64,000 bases of DNA from Tenacibaculum sp. 190524A02b (GCF_964036645.1 NZ_OZ038525.1:1287501-1351500), one strand, 5' to 3'; shown: positions 37,394 to 46,407, counted from the first letter of the stretch. Made by a program: numbers and translations. Notes: generated from the sequence alone by a model not told the origin.

Positions 37394-37717
37394 ATGGACT
37401 TACAAGATCAATTAAAAAATCTTTTTCCTGACCATAAATTTGAGGAAAAACCTGTAGAACAAAAGCCTGATATTTGGTTACAAGATGAGCCTATTCTTTG
37501 TAAATATGAAAAAAGAAAAGGAAAACCAGTTACAATTATTGATGGCTATAATGGAGCTACTAGTGACTTTAAAAAGTTAGCGAAAGAAATAAAAACTCAA
37601 TTAAGTGTTGGAGGTTCCTTTAAGGATGACACCATTATTATTCAAGGAGATTATAGAGACAAAATAATGGAAATACTAAAAAATAAAGGCTTCAAAGTAA
37701 AAAGAGTTGGAGGCTAA
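37394..37717 (+). CDS. SUI1/eIF1-like translation factor (YciH family)
   Basis: 107 residues. A short acidic N-terminus is followed by the SUI1 domain with KRKGKPVTIIDGYNG, LAKEIKTQLSVGGSFKDDTI and IQGDYRDKIMEILKNKGFKVKR. Bacterial YciH proteins resemble eIF1 and can affect start-codon fidelity on the 30S subunit in vitro. Full-length and well conserved. It is the last gene of the oxygenase pair and is followed by a strong terminator. Confidence 0.92.
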   Translation: MDLQDQLKNLFPDHKFEEKPVEQKPDIWLQDEPILCKYEKRKGKPVTIIDGYNGATSDFKKLAKEIKTQLSVGGSFKDDTIIIQGDYRDKIMEILKNKGFKVKRVGG

Positions 37718-37725
37718 AAAATGTT

Positions 37726-37754
37726 AAATGCTAAGAAAAAGTTTCTTAGCATTT
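37726..37754 (+). terminator. Terminator after the SUI1 gene
   Basis: A 13-bp perfect stem, AAATGCTAAGAAA with TTTCTTAGCATTT, around AAG, followed by T-rich sequence. Confidence 0.88.
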
Positions 37755-37880
37755 TTCTTTTTAATTTTTTTGTTTTAATATTACAACGTGTTAAAAACTA
37801 AAACATTAATACTAACTAATAAAAAATAACGTTTATTGTTTAGACACTATTAAGAAATTTTCAAATTACCCCCTATTATT

Positions 37881-38822
37881 ATGGCTTCTATACTACACAT
37901 TACAAACGGAGACAGTACTACAGAAATTTTACGAAGATTAAACATCAATGAACCTATAATTACATGGCGTGAAATGCTTTGTGAAGGTAAAACTACTATT
38001 GATGTAGGAAGTGAAGACTTTTGGAAAACTAGATTTGACTTTTTAAAGTCATCATACAAAGTTACCAAGAAAACATTTATTGACTTTACTTTAAAAGAAT
38101 ACAGAAATCTTTGTAATCAAAAACAACAAGATGAAATTGTTTTATGGTTTGAATACGATTTATTCTGTCAAATAAACATGTTAGCTGTTATCAGTTGGCT
38201 AAAACGCTATAGAAATGGAAGAAAAATATCACTAGTTTGTAGCGGAACTCTTGAAAATAGAAAGGGTTTATTCGGACTTAGTCAATTATCAAAAGAAGAA
38301 TTATTAAATCATTATAAGAATAGAGCAGAACTTTCAAAAGATGACATTGAGTATGCAGACTATATTTGGCAACTATATTGTTCTGATAGTCCTCTACGTT
38401 TAGAAACTGTACATAAATTTAATCCAATGTCTCCTTTTGCTTATTTAGAAGACGCTATTAAGGCACATTTACAAAGATTCCCTTCCATTCAAAATGGATT
38501 GAATAAAGTTGAAAATGACATTTTAAATTTAGCTAACCAACAACAATTTAATTCTGACAAGGAATTTATTCGTGCAATTTTAACCAATGACAACCTTTAT
38601 GGATTTGGTGATACTCAATACATTAATAAACTTCAACAATTAAAAAAACTATTTACTTCCTTAAACCCTGTTAAATTAAGTAAGCAAGGTAAAAAGGTAC
38701 TTCAAAACCAAGTTAACTACTATGCACAATTACGTTCTGATTTTTCGTATCTTGGCGGTTCTAAAAAATACAGCTACCTGTATCTTAATAATACCGACAA
38801 GCTGTTAAAAATTACATCGTAA
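37881..38822 (+). CDS. DUF1835 protein
   Basis: 313 residues. It matches the DUF1835 pattern: LHITNGDSTTEILR at the N-terminus, ITWREMLCEG (about 34-43) and IVLWFEYDLFCQINML (about 98-113), which together look like a nucleotide- or phosphate-binding alpha/beta fold. No enzymatic activity has been assigned. It is soluble, without signal peptide. The stop codon directly abuts the ATG of the nucleoside phosphorylase gene, so it belongs to a three-gene operon. Confidence 0.85.
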   Translation: MASILHITNGDSTTEILRRLNINEPIITWREMLCEGKTTIDVGSEDFWKTRFDFLKSSYKVTKKTFIDFTLKEYRNLCNQKQQDEIVLWFEYDLFCQINMLAVISWLKRYRNGRKISLVCSGTLENRKGLFGLSQLSKEELLNHYKNRAELSKDDIEYADYIWQLYCSDSPLRLETVHKFNPMSPFAYLEDAIKAHLQRFPSIQNGLNKVENDILNLANQQQFNSDKEFIRAILTNDNLYGFGDTQYINKLQQLKKLFTSLNPVKLSKQGKKVLQNQVNYYAQLRSDFSYLGGSKKYSYLYLNNTDKLLKITS

Positions 38823-39692
38823 ATGAGTATAAAACAATCTGAGCTAATTTTAAATTCAGACGGAAGTATTTACCACTTAAATTTAAAACCTGAGCATGTT
38901 GCTACCGATATTATTTTTGTGGGAGACCAATACAGAGTTGATAAAGTAACAAAACATTTTGATACTATTGAGTTTACTACCCAAAAACGTGAATTCAAAA
39001 CTACTACTGGGACTTACAAAGGGAAAAGAATATCTGTCATTTCAACAGGAATTGGCCCTGATAATATTGACATTGTTTTAAATGAACTAGATGCGGTTGT
39101 CAATATCGATTTAGAAGCTAGAGAAGTTAAAAAACAACATACTTCCTTAAATATTACAAGAATTGGTACATCTGGTTCTTTACAAGCAGATATTCCTGTA
39201 GATAGCTTTTTATTGAGTTCTCACGCATTGGATTTAAACGGTATGTTACACTCTTACCAAGTTGATAGTATAACCAACCCTGAATTAGAAAATGCCTTTA
39301 TTAACCATACCAATTGGAACAATAAAAAAGCAACTCCTATAGTTATACAAAATGGTACTGAGCTAGCAAAAAGACTTTCATCAGACAAAACATATAAAGG
39401 AATAACTGCTACTGCTGGCGGATTTTATGGGCCACAAGGAAGAGTTTTAAGGTTAGAGCTTCAGGATTCAGAATTAAATAATAAAATAGATAGTTTTAAC
39501 CATAACGGACATAAGATAACGAATCTTGAAATGGAAACTTCTGCCATATATGGTTTATCTAAATTATTAGGACATAATGCTGTTTCTATGAATGCTATTA
39601 TTGCAAATAGGGCAAATGGTACATTCAGTGAAAACCCAAGTAATACTGTTGAAAACTTAATCAGCTACACATTAAATAAACTAGTTGAATAA
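38823..39692 (+). CDS. Nucleoside phosphorylase (uridine phosphorylase-like)
   Basis: 289 residues of the PNP/UDP phosphorylase superfamily, which splits nucleosides with phosphate to give base and ribose-1-phosphate. Visible blocks are VFVGDQYRVDKV (phosphate site region), GIGPDNIDIVLNEL, RIGTSGSLQADIPVD and NLEMETSAIYGLSKL, with the ribose-binding METS. Base preference cannot be read with certainty. It abuts both neighbours without spacing: DUF1835 upstream and the substrate-binding-protein-like gene downstream. Confidence 0.88.
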   Translation: MSIKQSELILNSDGSIYHLNLKPEHVATDIIFVGDQYRVDKVTKHFDTIEFTTQKREFKTTTGTYKGKRISVISTGIGPDNIDIVLNELDAVVNIDLEAREVKKQHTSLNITRIGTSGSLQADIPVDSFLLSSHALDLNGMLHSYQVDSITNPELENAFINHTNWNNKKATPIVIQNGTELAKRLSSDKTYKGITATAGGFYGPQGRVLRLELQDSELNNKIDSFNHNGHKITNLEMETSAIYGLSKLLGHNAVSMNAIIANRANGTFSENPSNTVENLISYTLNKLVE

Positions 39693-40553
39693 ATGTTAAA
39701 TTTAAAAGTAGGTGGTGTACCAGAACATTTTAACTACCCTTGGTACATTACTTTAAAAAATAAGGAATATACCAATCATAATATAAACCTCAGATGGAAA
39801 GATTTCCCTGGAGGAACAGGTGCTATGTGTAAAGCTCTACGATCAGGAGAAATTGACATCGCAATTGTATTAACAGAAGGTATTATCAAAGATATTATAA
39901 ATGGTAACCCTTCAAAAATTACGCAAACATTTGTTAAAAGCCCATTAATCTGGGGAATTCATGTAGGTGCTAAATCTAATTTTCAAAAAATTGAAGATTT
40001 AGAAAATGCTACTGTAGCTATTAGTCGATATGGATCTGGTTCTCACTTAATGGCTATTGTTAATGCGCACAATAATGGGTGGGATATTAAAAAACTTAAA
40101 TTTCAAGTAGTTGGAAACTTACAAGGTGGTATTGATGCTTTAACAAATGGAGAAGCTGATTACTTTATGTGGGAGCATTTTACCACGAAACCTTTGGTAG
40201 ATAACGGAACTTTTAGAAGACTTGGAGATTGCCCAACTCCATGGCCATGCTTTGTAGTTGCTGTTAGAGAAGATATTTTAAAAAGTAATACTGAAGAGAT
40301 TAAAACAGTTTTAGATATTATAAATAACTGTACAAAGGATTTTAAGAATATTCAAAATATAGATCAAACACTTTCAATTAGATATGAGCAACAGCTTGAA
40401 GATATTAGAGAGTGGTTATCAATTACTGAATGGAATAATGGAAAACCTATTGATGCAGATTTAATTTCTGAAATACAAAATAAAATGGTAGCTTTCAACG
40501 TTATTGAAAGCAAAGAAGATTCTGATAAATTAATCAGAAATATGTATATTTGA
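39693..40553 (+). CDS. Periplasmic-binding-protein-like protein without signal peptide
   Basis: 286 residues with the type 2 periplasmic-binding fold of the nitrate/sulfonate/thiamine-precursor binding group: WKDFPGGTGAMCKALRSGEIDIAIVL (in part), then VAISRYGSGSH and LTNGEADYFMWEH. The N-terminus is MLNLKVGGVPEHFNYPWY, so there is no signal peptide or lipobox and the protein should be cytosolic. No ABC permease or ATPase adjoins. A cytosolic sensor, carrier or enzyme that handles the product of the upstream phosphorylase is possible but unproven. It abuts the phosphorylase gene. Confidence 0.8.
   Translation: MLNLKVGGVPEHFNYPWYITLKNKEYTNHNINLRWKDFPGGTGAMCKALRSGEIDIAIVLTEGIIKDIINGNPSKITQTFVKSPLIWGIHVGAKSNFQKIEDLENATVAISRYGSGSHLMAIVNAHNNGWDIKKLKFQVVGNLQGGIDALTNGEADYFMWEHFTTKPLVDNGTFRRLGDCPTPWPCFVVAVREDILKSNTEEIKTVLDIINNCTKDFKNIQNIDQTLSIRYEQQLEDIREWLSITEWNNGKPIDADLISEIQNKMVAFNVIESKEDSDKLIRNMYI
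40545..40552 (+). promoter_or_regulatory. Predicted -7 box of the small lipoprotein gene (TATATTTG)
   Basis: TATATTTG matches TAnnTTTG. It overlaps the end of the preceding coding region and lies 16 bases before the ATG at 40569, giving a short leader. Confidence 0.5.
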
Positions 40554-40568
40554 TTTTTTAAATTTTTT

Positions 40569-40730
40569 ATGATGAAAAAAGTAGTATTTATTGCAATTTG
40601 TATAGTTAGTTTATTAGGGTTTTCTTCTTGTGGAAGTACTAGTCCTTGTGGTTTAGCTAAAACTGATCAAACAAAACAAAACTTACATCAACAAGAAGTT
40701 GTTGTTGCAGATGCAACAGTAACTGAATAA
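40569..40730 (+). CDS. Small lipoprotein, 53 residues
   Basis: Starts MMKKVVFIAICIVSLLGFSSC, a full lipoprotein signal with the modified cysteine at 21, followed by GSTSPCGLA and a polar tail rich in Q and V. It is too short for ordinary gene finders. A consensus -7 box precedes it, and a terminator lies directly after it, so it is a complete small transcription unit. The C.ST.PCGL pattern after the lipid cysteine recurs in small flavobacterial lipoproteins as I recall. Function is unknown. Confidence 0.75.
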   Translation: MMKKVVFIAICIVSLLGFSSCGSTSPCGLAKTDQTKQNLHQQEVVVADATVTE

Positions 40731-40758
40731 GTTGATGATTTCTTTATTCAAATTCAAT

Positions 40759-40787
40759 AAATCCGCTTTTAAGGCGGATTTTTTTTG
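40759..40787. terminator. Bidirectional terminator lipoprotein/pcm
   Basis: AAATCCGC pairs with GCGGATTT around TTTTAAG, followed by a T-run on the plus strand. It ends one base before the stop codon of the convergent pcm gene. Confidence 0.82.
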
Positions 40788-41429
40788 TTAATTCTTCTTT
40801 TTTAACATTGGTACAAACTTAAAATCACCTAATTCATGTTTTTCAAATTCTAAAGGAGATTTTCTTATAAAAAGTGTCATCACTTGCTCTCCTTCACCAA
40901 CAGGTATTAACAACTTACCTCCTACTTTAACTTGCCCTAATAAAGCTTTAGGTACAAATGGAGCGCCTGCTGTTACTATTATTTTGTCAAAAGGAGCTTC
41001 AATAGGCAACCCTTTATAGCCATCTCCAAAGATAAAACGTTTAGGTCTGTAACCTAATTTTGGTAAAAACAAAGAGGTTTTTTTAAACAATTCATGTTGA
41101 CGTTCAATAGTAAAAACATTCGCTTTTAACTCTAAAAGAACTGCTGTTTGGTATCCAGAACCTGTACCAATTTCTAAAATTTTATCCCCTTCTTTTACCT
41201 CTAAAACTTGTGATTGAAATGCAACCGTATATGGATGTGAAATCGTTTGCTCAGCAGCAATAGGAAATGCCTTGTCTTGATAAGCATGTTCTTCAAAACT
41301 ACTATCTATAAATAAATGTCTTGGAATTTTTCGTATTGCCTTCAATACCTTTTCATCAAATATCCCTTTTGCTTGTAATGTATTTGCTAGTTGATTTCTA
41401 AGTCCTTGGTGTTTGGTTGTATCTCTCAC
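40788..41429 (-). CDS. pcm: Protein-L-isoaspartate O-methyltransferase
   Basis: 213 residues, standard length. It methylates isoaspartyl residues of damaged proteins, using SAM. The SAM site is KILEIGTGSGYQTAVL (about 81-96), with the substrate region VPRHLFID-like PRHLFIDSSFEEHAY and the HPYTVAFQSQ block upstream. KIIVTAGAPFVPKALL is the second conserved block. It has a minus-strand TATTTTTG box 23 bases upstream and is divergent from the Gfo/Idh/MocA gene. Confidence 0.94.
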   Translation of the reverse strand: MRDTTKHQGLRNQLANTLQAKGIFDEKVLKAIRKIPRHLFIDSSFEEHAYQDKAFPIAAEQTISHPYTVAFQSQVLEVKEGDKILEIGTGSGYQTAVLLELKANVFTIERQHELFKKTSLFLPKLGYRPKRFIFGDGYKGLPIEAPFDKIIVTAGAPFVPKALLGQVKVGGKLLIPVGEGEQVMTLFIRKSPLEFEKHELGDFKFVPMLKKKN

Positions 41430-41451
41430 TGGTAAGCTAATTTCGACGTGC

Positions 41452-41459
41452 CAAAAATA
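41452..41459 (-). promoter_or_regulatory. Predicted -7 box of pcm (TATTTTTG)
   Basis: Minus-strand TATTTTTG matches TAnnTTTG, 22 bases before the pcm ATG. Confidence 0.55.
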
Positions 41460-41481
41460 GCAATTAATCTGTTTAAAAGTG

Positions 41482-41489
41482 TATCTTTG
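41482..41489 (+). promoter_or_regulatory. Predicted -7 box of the oxidoreductase operon (TATCTTTG)
   Basis: TATCTTTG matches TAnnTTTG and would give a leader of about 120 bases before the ATG at 41615, longer than others in the window. A 19-base palindrome begins seven bases after it. Confidence 0.5.
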
Positions 41490-41495
41490 TTAGCG

Positions 41496-41514
41496 TTGAT
41501 TTTAGTAAAATCAA
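41496..41514. promoter_or_regulatory. 19-base palindrome at the predicted transcription start
   Basis: TTGATTTTA-G-TAAAATCAA is perfect over nine bases on each side of a single central base. It sits right at and after the start expected from the -7 box at 41482, as an operator for a repressor would. Confidence 0.45.
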
Positions 41515-41614
41515 TAACTAGATAGTAACACTTTCATTACGAGGATACAATAAAATCTAATTTCTAAACAAGTATTTTTTATAGTTCCTTTCGTAGCAAA
41601 ATAAATAGAAAAAC

Positions 41615-42574
41615 ATGTTAAAAGCTGGAGTTTTAGGAGCAGGTCATTTGGGGAAAATACATCTGCGTTTATTACAACAATCAGAAAAATTTGAATTAGT
41701 TGGTTTTTATGACCCTTTTACTGAAACTGCTGAAAAGGTAGCCAAAGAATTTGGTTATAAATTATTCAACACTATAGAAGAATTAATTGATGCTGTTGAT
41801 GTTGTAGATATTGTAACTCCTACCCTTTCTCATTTTGAATGTGCCAAGCAAGCTATAGAAAAAGGAAAGCATATTTTTATAGAAAAACCTATTACAAATA
41901 CTGTTCAAGAAGCTGAAGCTCTTAGAACATTAGCTAGTCAAAATCATGTTCGTGGTCAAGTTGGGCATGTAGAACGTTTTAACCCTGCGTTTACCGCTGT
42001 TAAAGACACAATTGACACTCCTATGTTTATCGAAACACATAGGTTAGCTGAATTTAACCCTAGAGGAACTGATGTACCTGTAGTGTTGGATTTAATGATT
42101 CATGATATTGATATTATTTTATCTGTTGTAAAATCAAAAGTTAAGAACATTCATGCTAGTGGTGTTTCTGTTATTTCTGAAACGCCAGATATTGCAAACG
42201 CAAGAATTGAATTTGAAAATGGATGTGTTGCCAATCTTACTTCTAGTAGAATATCTATGAAAAACATGCGTAAATCACGTTTTTTTCAAAAAGATGCTTA
42301 CATTTCTGTTGATTTCCTAGAAAAAAAATCTGAAGTTGTTAAAATGAAAGATGCTCCTGAAAAACCAGATGAATTTGCTATGATTTTACAAAATGCAGAA
42401 GGTATAAAAAAACAAATTTACTTTGACAATCCTAAAGTAACTCTTAATAATGCTATTTTAGATGAGTTAGAATCTTTTGCTGAAGCAATTCATAATAACA
42501 CTACTCCTGTTGTATCATTATCTCAAGGAACTGAAGCTCTTAGGGTTGCTCAACAAATCATTGATTGTTTTTAA
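41615..42574 (+). CDS. Gfo/Idh/MocA-family oxidoreductase
   Basis: 319 residues. NAD(P)-dependent sugar or sugar-like oxidoreductase: the Rossmann nucleotide loop is GAGHLGKIH (8-16) and the EKP motif is HIFIEKPIT with catalytic K91. GHVERFNPAF and DLMIHDIDI are the usual C-terminal-domain blocks. Substrate cannot be read from sequence. The predicted promoter carries a palindrome and the leader is about 120 bases, so it may be regulated. The 3-hydroxyacyl-CoA dehydrogenase gene follows after 45 bases. Confidence 0.9.
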   Translation: MLKAGVLGAGHLGKIHLRLLQQSEKFELVGFYDPFTETAEKVAKEFGYKLFNTIEELIDAVDVVDIVTPTLSHFECAKQAIEKGKHIFIEKPITNTVQEAEALRTLASQNHVRGQVGHVERFNPAFTAVKDTIDTPMFIETHRLAEFNPRGTDVPVVLDLMIHDIDIILSVVKSKVKNIHASGVSVISETPDIANARIEFENGCVANLTSSRISMKNMRKSRFFQKDAYISVDFLEKKSEVVKMKDAPEKPDEFAMILQNAEGIKKQIYFDNPKVTLNNAILDELESFAEAIHNNTTPVVSLSQGTEALRVAQQIIDCF

Positions 42575-42619
42575 TCTTACCTCTAATTATATACTTAAAA
42601 ATTAAATAAACTAATAAAC

Positions 42620-43507
42620 ATGAAAAATATAGCTGTAATTGGAGCGGGAACTATGGGGAATGGTATTGCTCATACATTTGCTCAATTTGGATATAATGTA
42701 CATTTAATTGATATTTCTCAAACCGCACTAGATAAAGGTATAGCAACTATCACCAAAAATTTAGATAGAATGCTTGCTAAAGAAAAAATTACAGAAAGTG
42801 AAAAAAATAATACTTTAAACAATATAACTTCTTTCACCAATTTAAAAGAAGGTATTCAAAATACGGAACTAATTGTTGAAGCTGCTACAGAAAACGTAGA
42901 TTTAAAGTTAAAAATTTTTAAAGATTTAGATCAGTTTTCTGATGAAAGTACAATTTTAGCGACCAATACTTCTTCTATTTCAATCACTCAAATTGCCGCA
43001 GCTACTAATAGACCTGAAAAAGTAATTGGTATGCATTTTATGAATCCAGTACCAATTATGAAATTAGTTGAAATTATTAGAGGTTATAATACTTCTGATG
43101 AGGTAATGGAAACTATTGTGGATTTAACTAAAAAAATTAATAAGGTACCTGTAGAAGTTAATGATTATCCTGGTTTTGTTGCTAATCGTATTTTAATGCC
43201 AATGATTAATGAATCTATTGAAACATTATACAATGGTGTAGCTGGTGTTTCCGAAATTGACACGGTTATGAAACTAGGAATGGCTCATCCAATGGGACCT
43301 CTTCAGTTAGCTGATTTTATAGGATTAGATGTTTGTTTATCTATCTTAAATGTTATGTATGATGGATTTAAAAACCCAAAATATGCTCCTTGCCCATTAT
43401 TAGTAAATATGGTTACAGCTGGTAAATTAGGTGTTAAATCTGGCGAAGGTTTCTATGATTATAGTGAGAGTAGAAAAGCAGAGAAAGTAGCTAAAATGTT
43501 TTCTTAA
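42620..43507 (+). CDS. 3-hydroxybutyryl-CoA dehydrogenase
   Basis: 295 residues, the length of the single-function enzyme. It oxidises or reduces 3-hydroxyacyl-CoA with NAD(P). The dinucleotide loop is GAGTMGNGIAHTF (8-20), the catalytic region is NTSSISIT and GMHFMNPVPIMKLVE (histidine about 140), and PGFVANRILMPMINE with the C-terminal domain KLGMAHPMGPLQLADFIGLD completes it. It lies between the Gfo/Idh/MocA gene and aminopeptidase P with short gaps. Confidence 0.94.
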   Translation: MKNIAVIGAGTMGNGIAHTFAQFGYNVHLIDISQTALDKGIATITKNLDRMLAKEKITESEKNNTLNNITSFTNLKEGIQNTELIVEAATENVDLKLKIFKDLDQFSDESTILATNTSSISITQIAAATNRPEKVIGMHFMNPVPIMKLVEIIRGYNTSDEVMETIVDLTKKINKVPVEVNDYPGFVANRILMPMINESIETLYNGVAGVSEIDTVMKLGMAHPMGPLQLADFIGLDVCLSILNVMYDGFKNPKYAPCPLLVNMVTAGKLGVKSGEGFYDYSESRKAEKVAKMFS

Positions 43508-43522
43508 AAATTACAAATAATT

Positions 43523-45307
43523 ATGATCGCTAAAAGATTACAAGCTTTAAGAAATTATATGACATCTAAAAACTTAGATGCTTTTATTATACCTTCAACC
43601 GATCCACATCAATCAGAATATGTTGCTGCTCACTGGAAACTACGTGAATATTTTTCTGGTTTTACTGGTTCTGCTGGTACTTTAGTTGTAACAAAAAATA
43701 TTGCTGGTTTATGGACCGACTCTCGTTACTTTTTACAATTTGAAGATGATTGTAAAAACACTGAGATTCAACTATGCAAACAATCTATACCACACGCACC
43801 TGAGCATGTTGCTTGGTTATGTGATTTACTTAGTGAAAATAATAGTATAGGTGTTGATTATAGACAATTTTCAAAATCACAAATCGATTATATAGTAAGT
43901 TATACAGGTTCTAAAAATATTAGGTTACAAAACGAGCCTCATTTTGTTAAAGAAATATGGGAAAACAGACCTGATTTACCTAATTCTTCTGTAGATATAC
44001 ATCCTTTAGAATTCTCAGGGGAAACTACAGCTTCTAAACTAACGAAAGTACAAGGCAAAATAGAACAATTAAATGCTGACTACTATTTATTTTCATCCTT
44101 AGATGAAATTGCTTGGTTATTTAACATTCGTTCTAAAGATGTAGATTTTACACCATTAGTAACTGCATATGCTCTGGTAGGAAAGCAACAAACAACACTC
44201 TTCTGTAATACTAATCGTTTTACCGAAAGCGCTATTAAAGCTTTTACTAAACTTAATATAAAGGTTGAGAACTATGATAATATTGCTACGCTACTCCCTG
44301 AACTTACTCGCAATAAAAAAATAATAACGGATGCTTCTAGCCTAAACTATGCTTGTTTTGAAGCTACTTTAGGAAGTTTTATTTATAACAATTCATTAGT
44401 AAAAGAATTAAAAGCTATTAAAAACGAAGTTGAAATAGCTGGTGCCAAAAACTGTATGCTTAAAGACGGAGTGGCATTAACAAAATTCTTTATTTGGTTA
44501 GAAACAGAATTAACTAAAAGGCCTATTTCAGAATATGAAATTGGTAAAAAACTAGAAAGCTATAGAGAGCAGCAAGAATATTATACTGGTGAATCATTCG
44601 CTGCTATTATTGGGTATAAAGGCAATGGAGCTATTATACATTATACAGCACCTGAAAAAGATTCAGCCATGGTTAGTAATGAAGGTATACTGTTAGTAGA
44701 CAGTGGAGCTCAGTATAAAAATGGAACTACAGATATTACTAGAACCATTTGGTTAGGAGGTGAACCTAATAATGAAATTAAGAAAGCCTATACAGGAGTT
44801 TTAAAAGGTTATATTGAATTAGAACAATTACAATTCCCTGAAGGTACAACTGGAGCACAAATAGATGCTTTTGCTCGTATTCATTTATGGAAGAATGGAT
44901 TAAACTTCCCTCATGGTACAGGGCATGGTATTGGAAGCTATGGTATGGTGCATGAACCTGCACAAGGTTTTGCTACTGGAGCTACAACAGCAAGAGGTAC
45001 TACTCCACATTTGGCTAACCAATTCACAACTATAGAACCTGGTTGTTACGTAACTAATGAGTTTGGAATAAGAACTGAAAATATTGTTTTATCTAAAAAA
45101 GTTAACCAAACAGATTTTGGTACTTTTCTTGGATTTGAAGCTCTAACTTTGTGTTATATAGACACCAATCTAATAGACAAAAGTATGCTAACATCTCAAG
45201 AAAAAGATTGGCTAAACAGTTATCATAAATTAGTATTTAACAAACTCTCTCCCTTATTAAACAAACAAGAATCGGAATGGCTAGAAGATAAATGTAAATC
45301 AATTTAA
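43523..45307 (+). CDS. Aminopeptidase P (Xaa-Pro aminopeptidase), long form
   Basis: 594 residues, the three-domain form seen in eukaryotic cytosolic APP1 rather than the 440-residue E. coli PepP. It removes N-terminal residues before proline. Two creatinase-like N-terminal domains precede the pita-bread catalytic domain, whose metal ligands are in LLVDSGAQY (aspartate about 392) and GTTDITRT, the histidine in FPHGTGHGIG, and the glutamates in TIEPGCYVTNEFG and GIRTENIV. The N-terminus is MIAKRLQALRNYM with no signal, so it is cytosolic. A strong terminator follows. Confidence 0.94.
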   Translation: MIAKRLQALRNYMTSKNLDAFIIPSTDPHQSEYVAAHWKLREYFSGFTGSAGTLVVTKNIAGLWTDSRYFLQFEDDCKNTEIQLCKQSIPHAPEHVAWLCDLLSENNSIGVDYRQFSKSQIDYIVSYTGSKNIRLQNEPHFVKEIWENRPDLPNSSVDIHPLEFSGETTASKLTKVQGKIEQLNADYYLFSSLDEIAWLFNIRSKDVDFTPLVTAYALVGKQQTTLFCNTNRFTESAIKAFTKLNIKVENYDNIATLLPELTRNKKIITDASSLNYACFEATLGSFIYNNSLVKELKAIKNEVEIAGAKNCMLKDGVALTKFFIWLETELTKRPISEYEIGKKLESYREQQEYYTGESFAAIIGYKGNGAIIHYTAPEKDSAMVSNEGILLVDSGAQYKNGTTDITRTIWLGGEPNNEIKKAYTGVLKGYIELEQLQFPEGTTGAQIDAFARIHLWKNGLNFPHGTGHGIGSYGMVHEPAQGFATGATTARGTTPHLANQFTTIEPGCYVTNEFGIRTENIVLSKKVNQTDFGTFLGFEALTLCYIDTNLIDKSMLTSQEKDWLNSYHKLVFNKLSPLLNKQESEWLEDKCKSI

Positions 45308-45339
45308 AAAAATCGCTCAAGTTTTTGAGCGATTTTTTT
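45306..45339 (+). terminator. Terminator of aminopeptidase P
   Basis: AAAAAAATCGCTCAA pairs with TTGAGCGATTTTTTT around a GTTT loop, 15-bp stem with a T-run. Confidence 0.9.
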
Positions 45340-45456
45340 ATACTTTTAGAAATATATATTATACTTCAAAATTCAAACTATCAATGCGTTATTTGTTTTT
45401 ATAAAAGTTTTCCCTATTTTTAAGCTTTAAACCAAACTCTTTTTATCCCTTAAATT

Positions 45457-46407
45457 ATGAGTAACTTTTTAAAAGCTTTTCTAGCTTTTTTGTGTTGGAG
45501 TACTATTGCTATTTTTGTTTATGGTCGCCATTATAATAATACTGAAACAGTATCTACAACACCCGCTACCAAAAAAATTGAAACGAACTCCGAAACTATT
45601 CAAACTGAAGAGTCAAAGGATTCTCTAAAAGAAAACTCTAAAGTATCTAAACATCAAAATAGTAAACCAAAAGAAGTTCCTTTACTGGACAACAAAACGA
45701 AACCTACTCCACTAAAGTTTAAAGAAAAGTTTATTACAAACTCCAGCCATTCAAGAGTTTTACTACCTAAAAAGTTTTTTTACTTTAAAGATTCTATTTT
45801 TAATTTTTTAAATAATAATCCTGATAAGGAAATTATTATAACTGGCTATTATCTTCCAAAAGAAGCTATTAACGACAGCCTAAACTTAGGTATTCAAAGA
45901 GCCAATTACCTAAAGAAGAAGTTAATTAACTTTGGAGTTAACTCTAAAAAAATACATGAAAAATCAGCCAAAAAAGATTACATCTATGATGCTGAAGGGT
46001 ATTATGCTGAAGGCATCTTAATTGAATACCAAAATCTATCAAAAGAAAAAATTCAAAATATAGAGAAAGATATTACTAATAAAACGCTTAATGCGTATTT
46101 TGGTAATAATAGTTTTAAGCCAGATAGAACCCTATATACCTATACAAATGAGATAAAAAATTATTTGAATAAATATCCCTCAAAAAAAATTACTATCATA
46201 GGTCATACTGACAATGTAGGAGAAGAATCAACCAATAAATTAATAGGCTTACAAAGAGCTAAAAGTGTGGCTGACTATTTTTTTGAACAAGGCATTGATT
46301 CTACAAAAATAACTTCCATATCTAAAGGAGAAACCTCTCCTATAGTAGACAATAATACACAACAAAATCGAGCAAAAAACCGACGTATAGAAATTATAAT
46401 TAACTAA
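45457..46407 (+). CDS. Envelope protein with two OmpA-like domains
   Basis: 316 residues. An N-terminal hydrophobic helix (about 4-22) acts as signal or anchor; a low-complexity charged linker follows (about 30-95). There are then two OmpA-like peptidoglycan-binding units. The first (about 100-190) is degenerate. The second (about 205-316) is canonical, with ITIIGHTDNVG, LGLQRA-like LIGLQRAKSVADYF and NRAKNRRIEI. It should bind diaminopimelate in peptidoglycan from the inner or outer membrane. It precedes the HhH protein gene by 19 bases. Confidence 0.85.
   Translation: MSNFLKAFLAFLCWSTIAIFVYGRHYNNTETVSTTPATKKIETNSETIQTEESKDSLKENSKVSKHQNSKPKEVPLLDNKTKPTPLKFKEKFITNSSHSRVLLPKKFFYFKDSIFNFLNNNPDKEIIITGYYLPKEAINDSLNLGIQRANYLKKKLINFGVNSKKIHEKSAKKDYIYDAEGYYAEGILIEYQNLSKEKIQNIEKDITNKTLNAYFGNNSFKPDRTLYTYTNEIKNYLNKYPSKKITIIGHTDNVGEESTNKLIGLQRAKSVADYFFEQGIDSTKITSISKGETSPIVDNNTQQNRAKNRRIEIIIN

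Noticed and set aside
39693..40553. ABC importer binding protein
   Set aside because: There is no signal peptide, lipobox, permease or ATPase gene nearby, so a classical uptake role is not supported.
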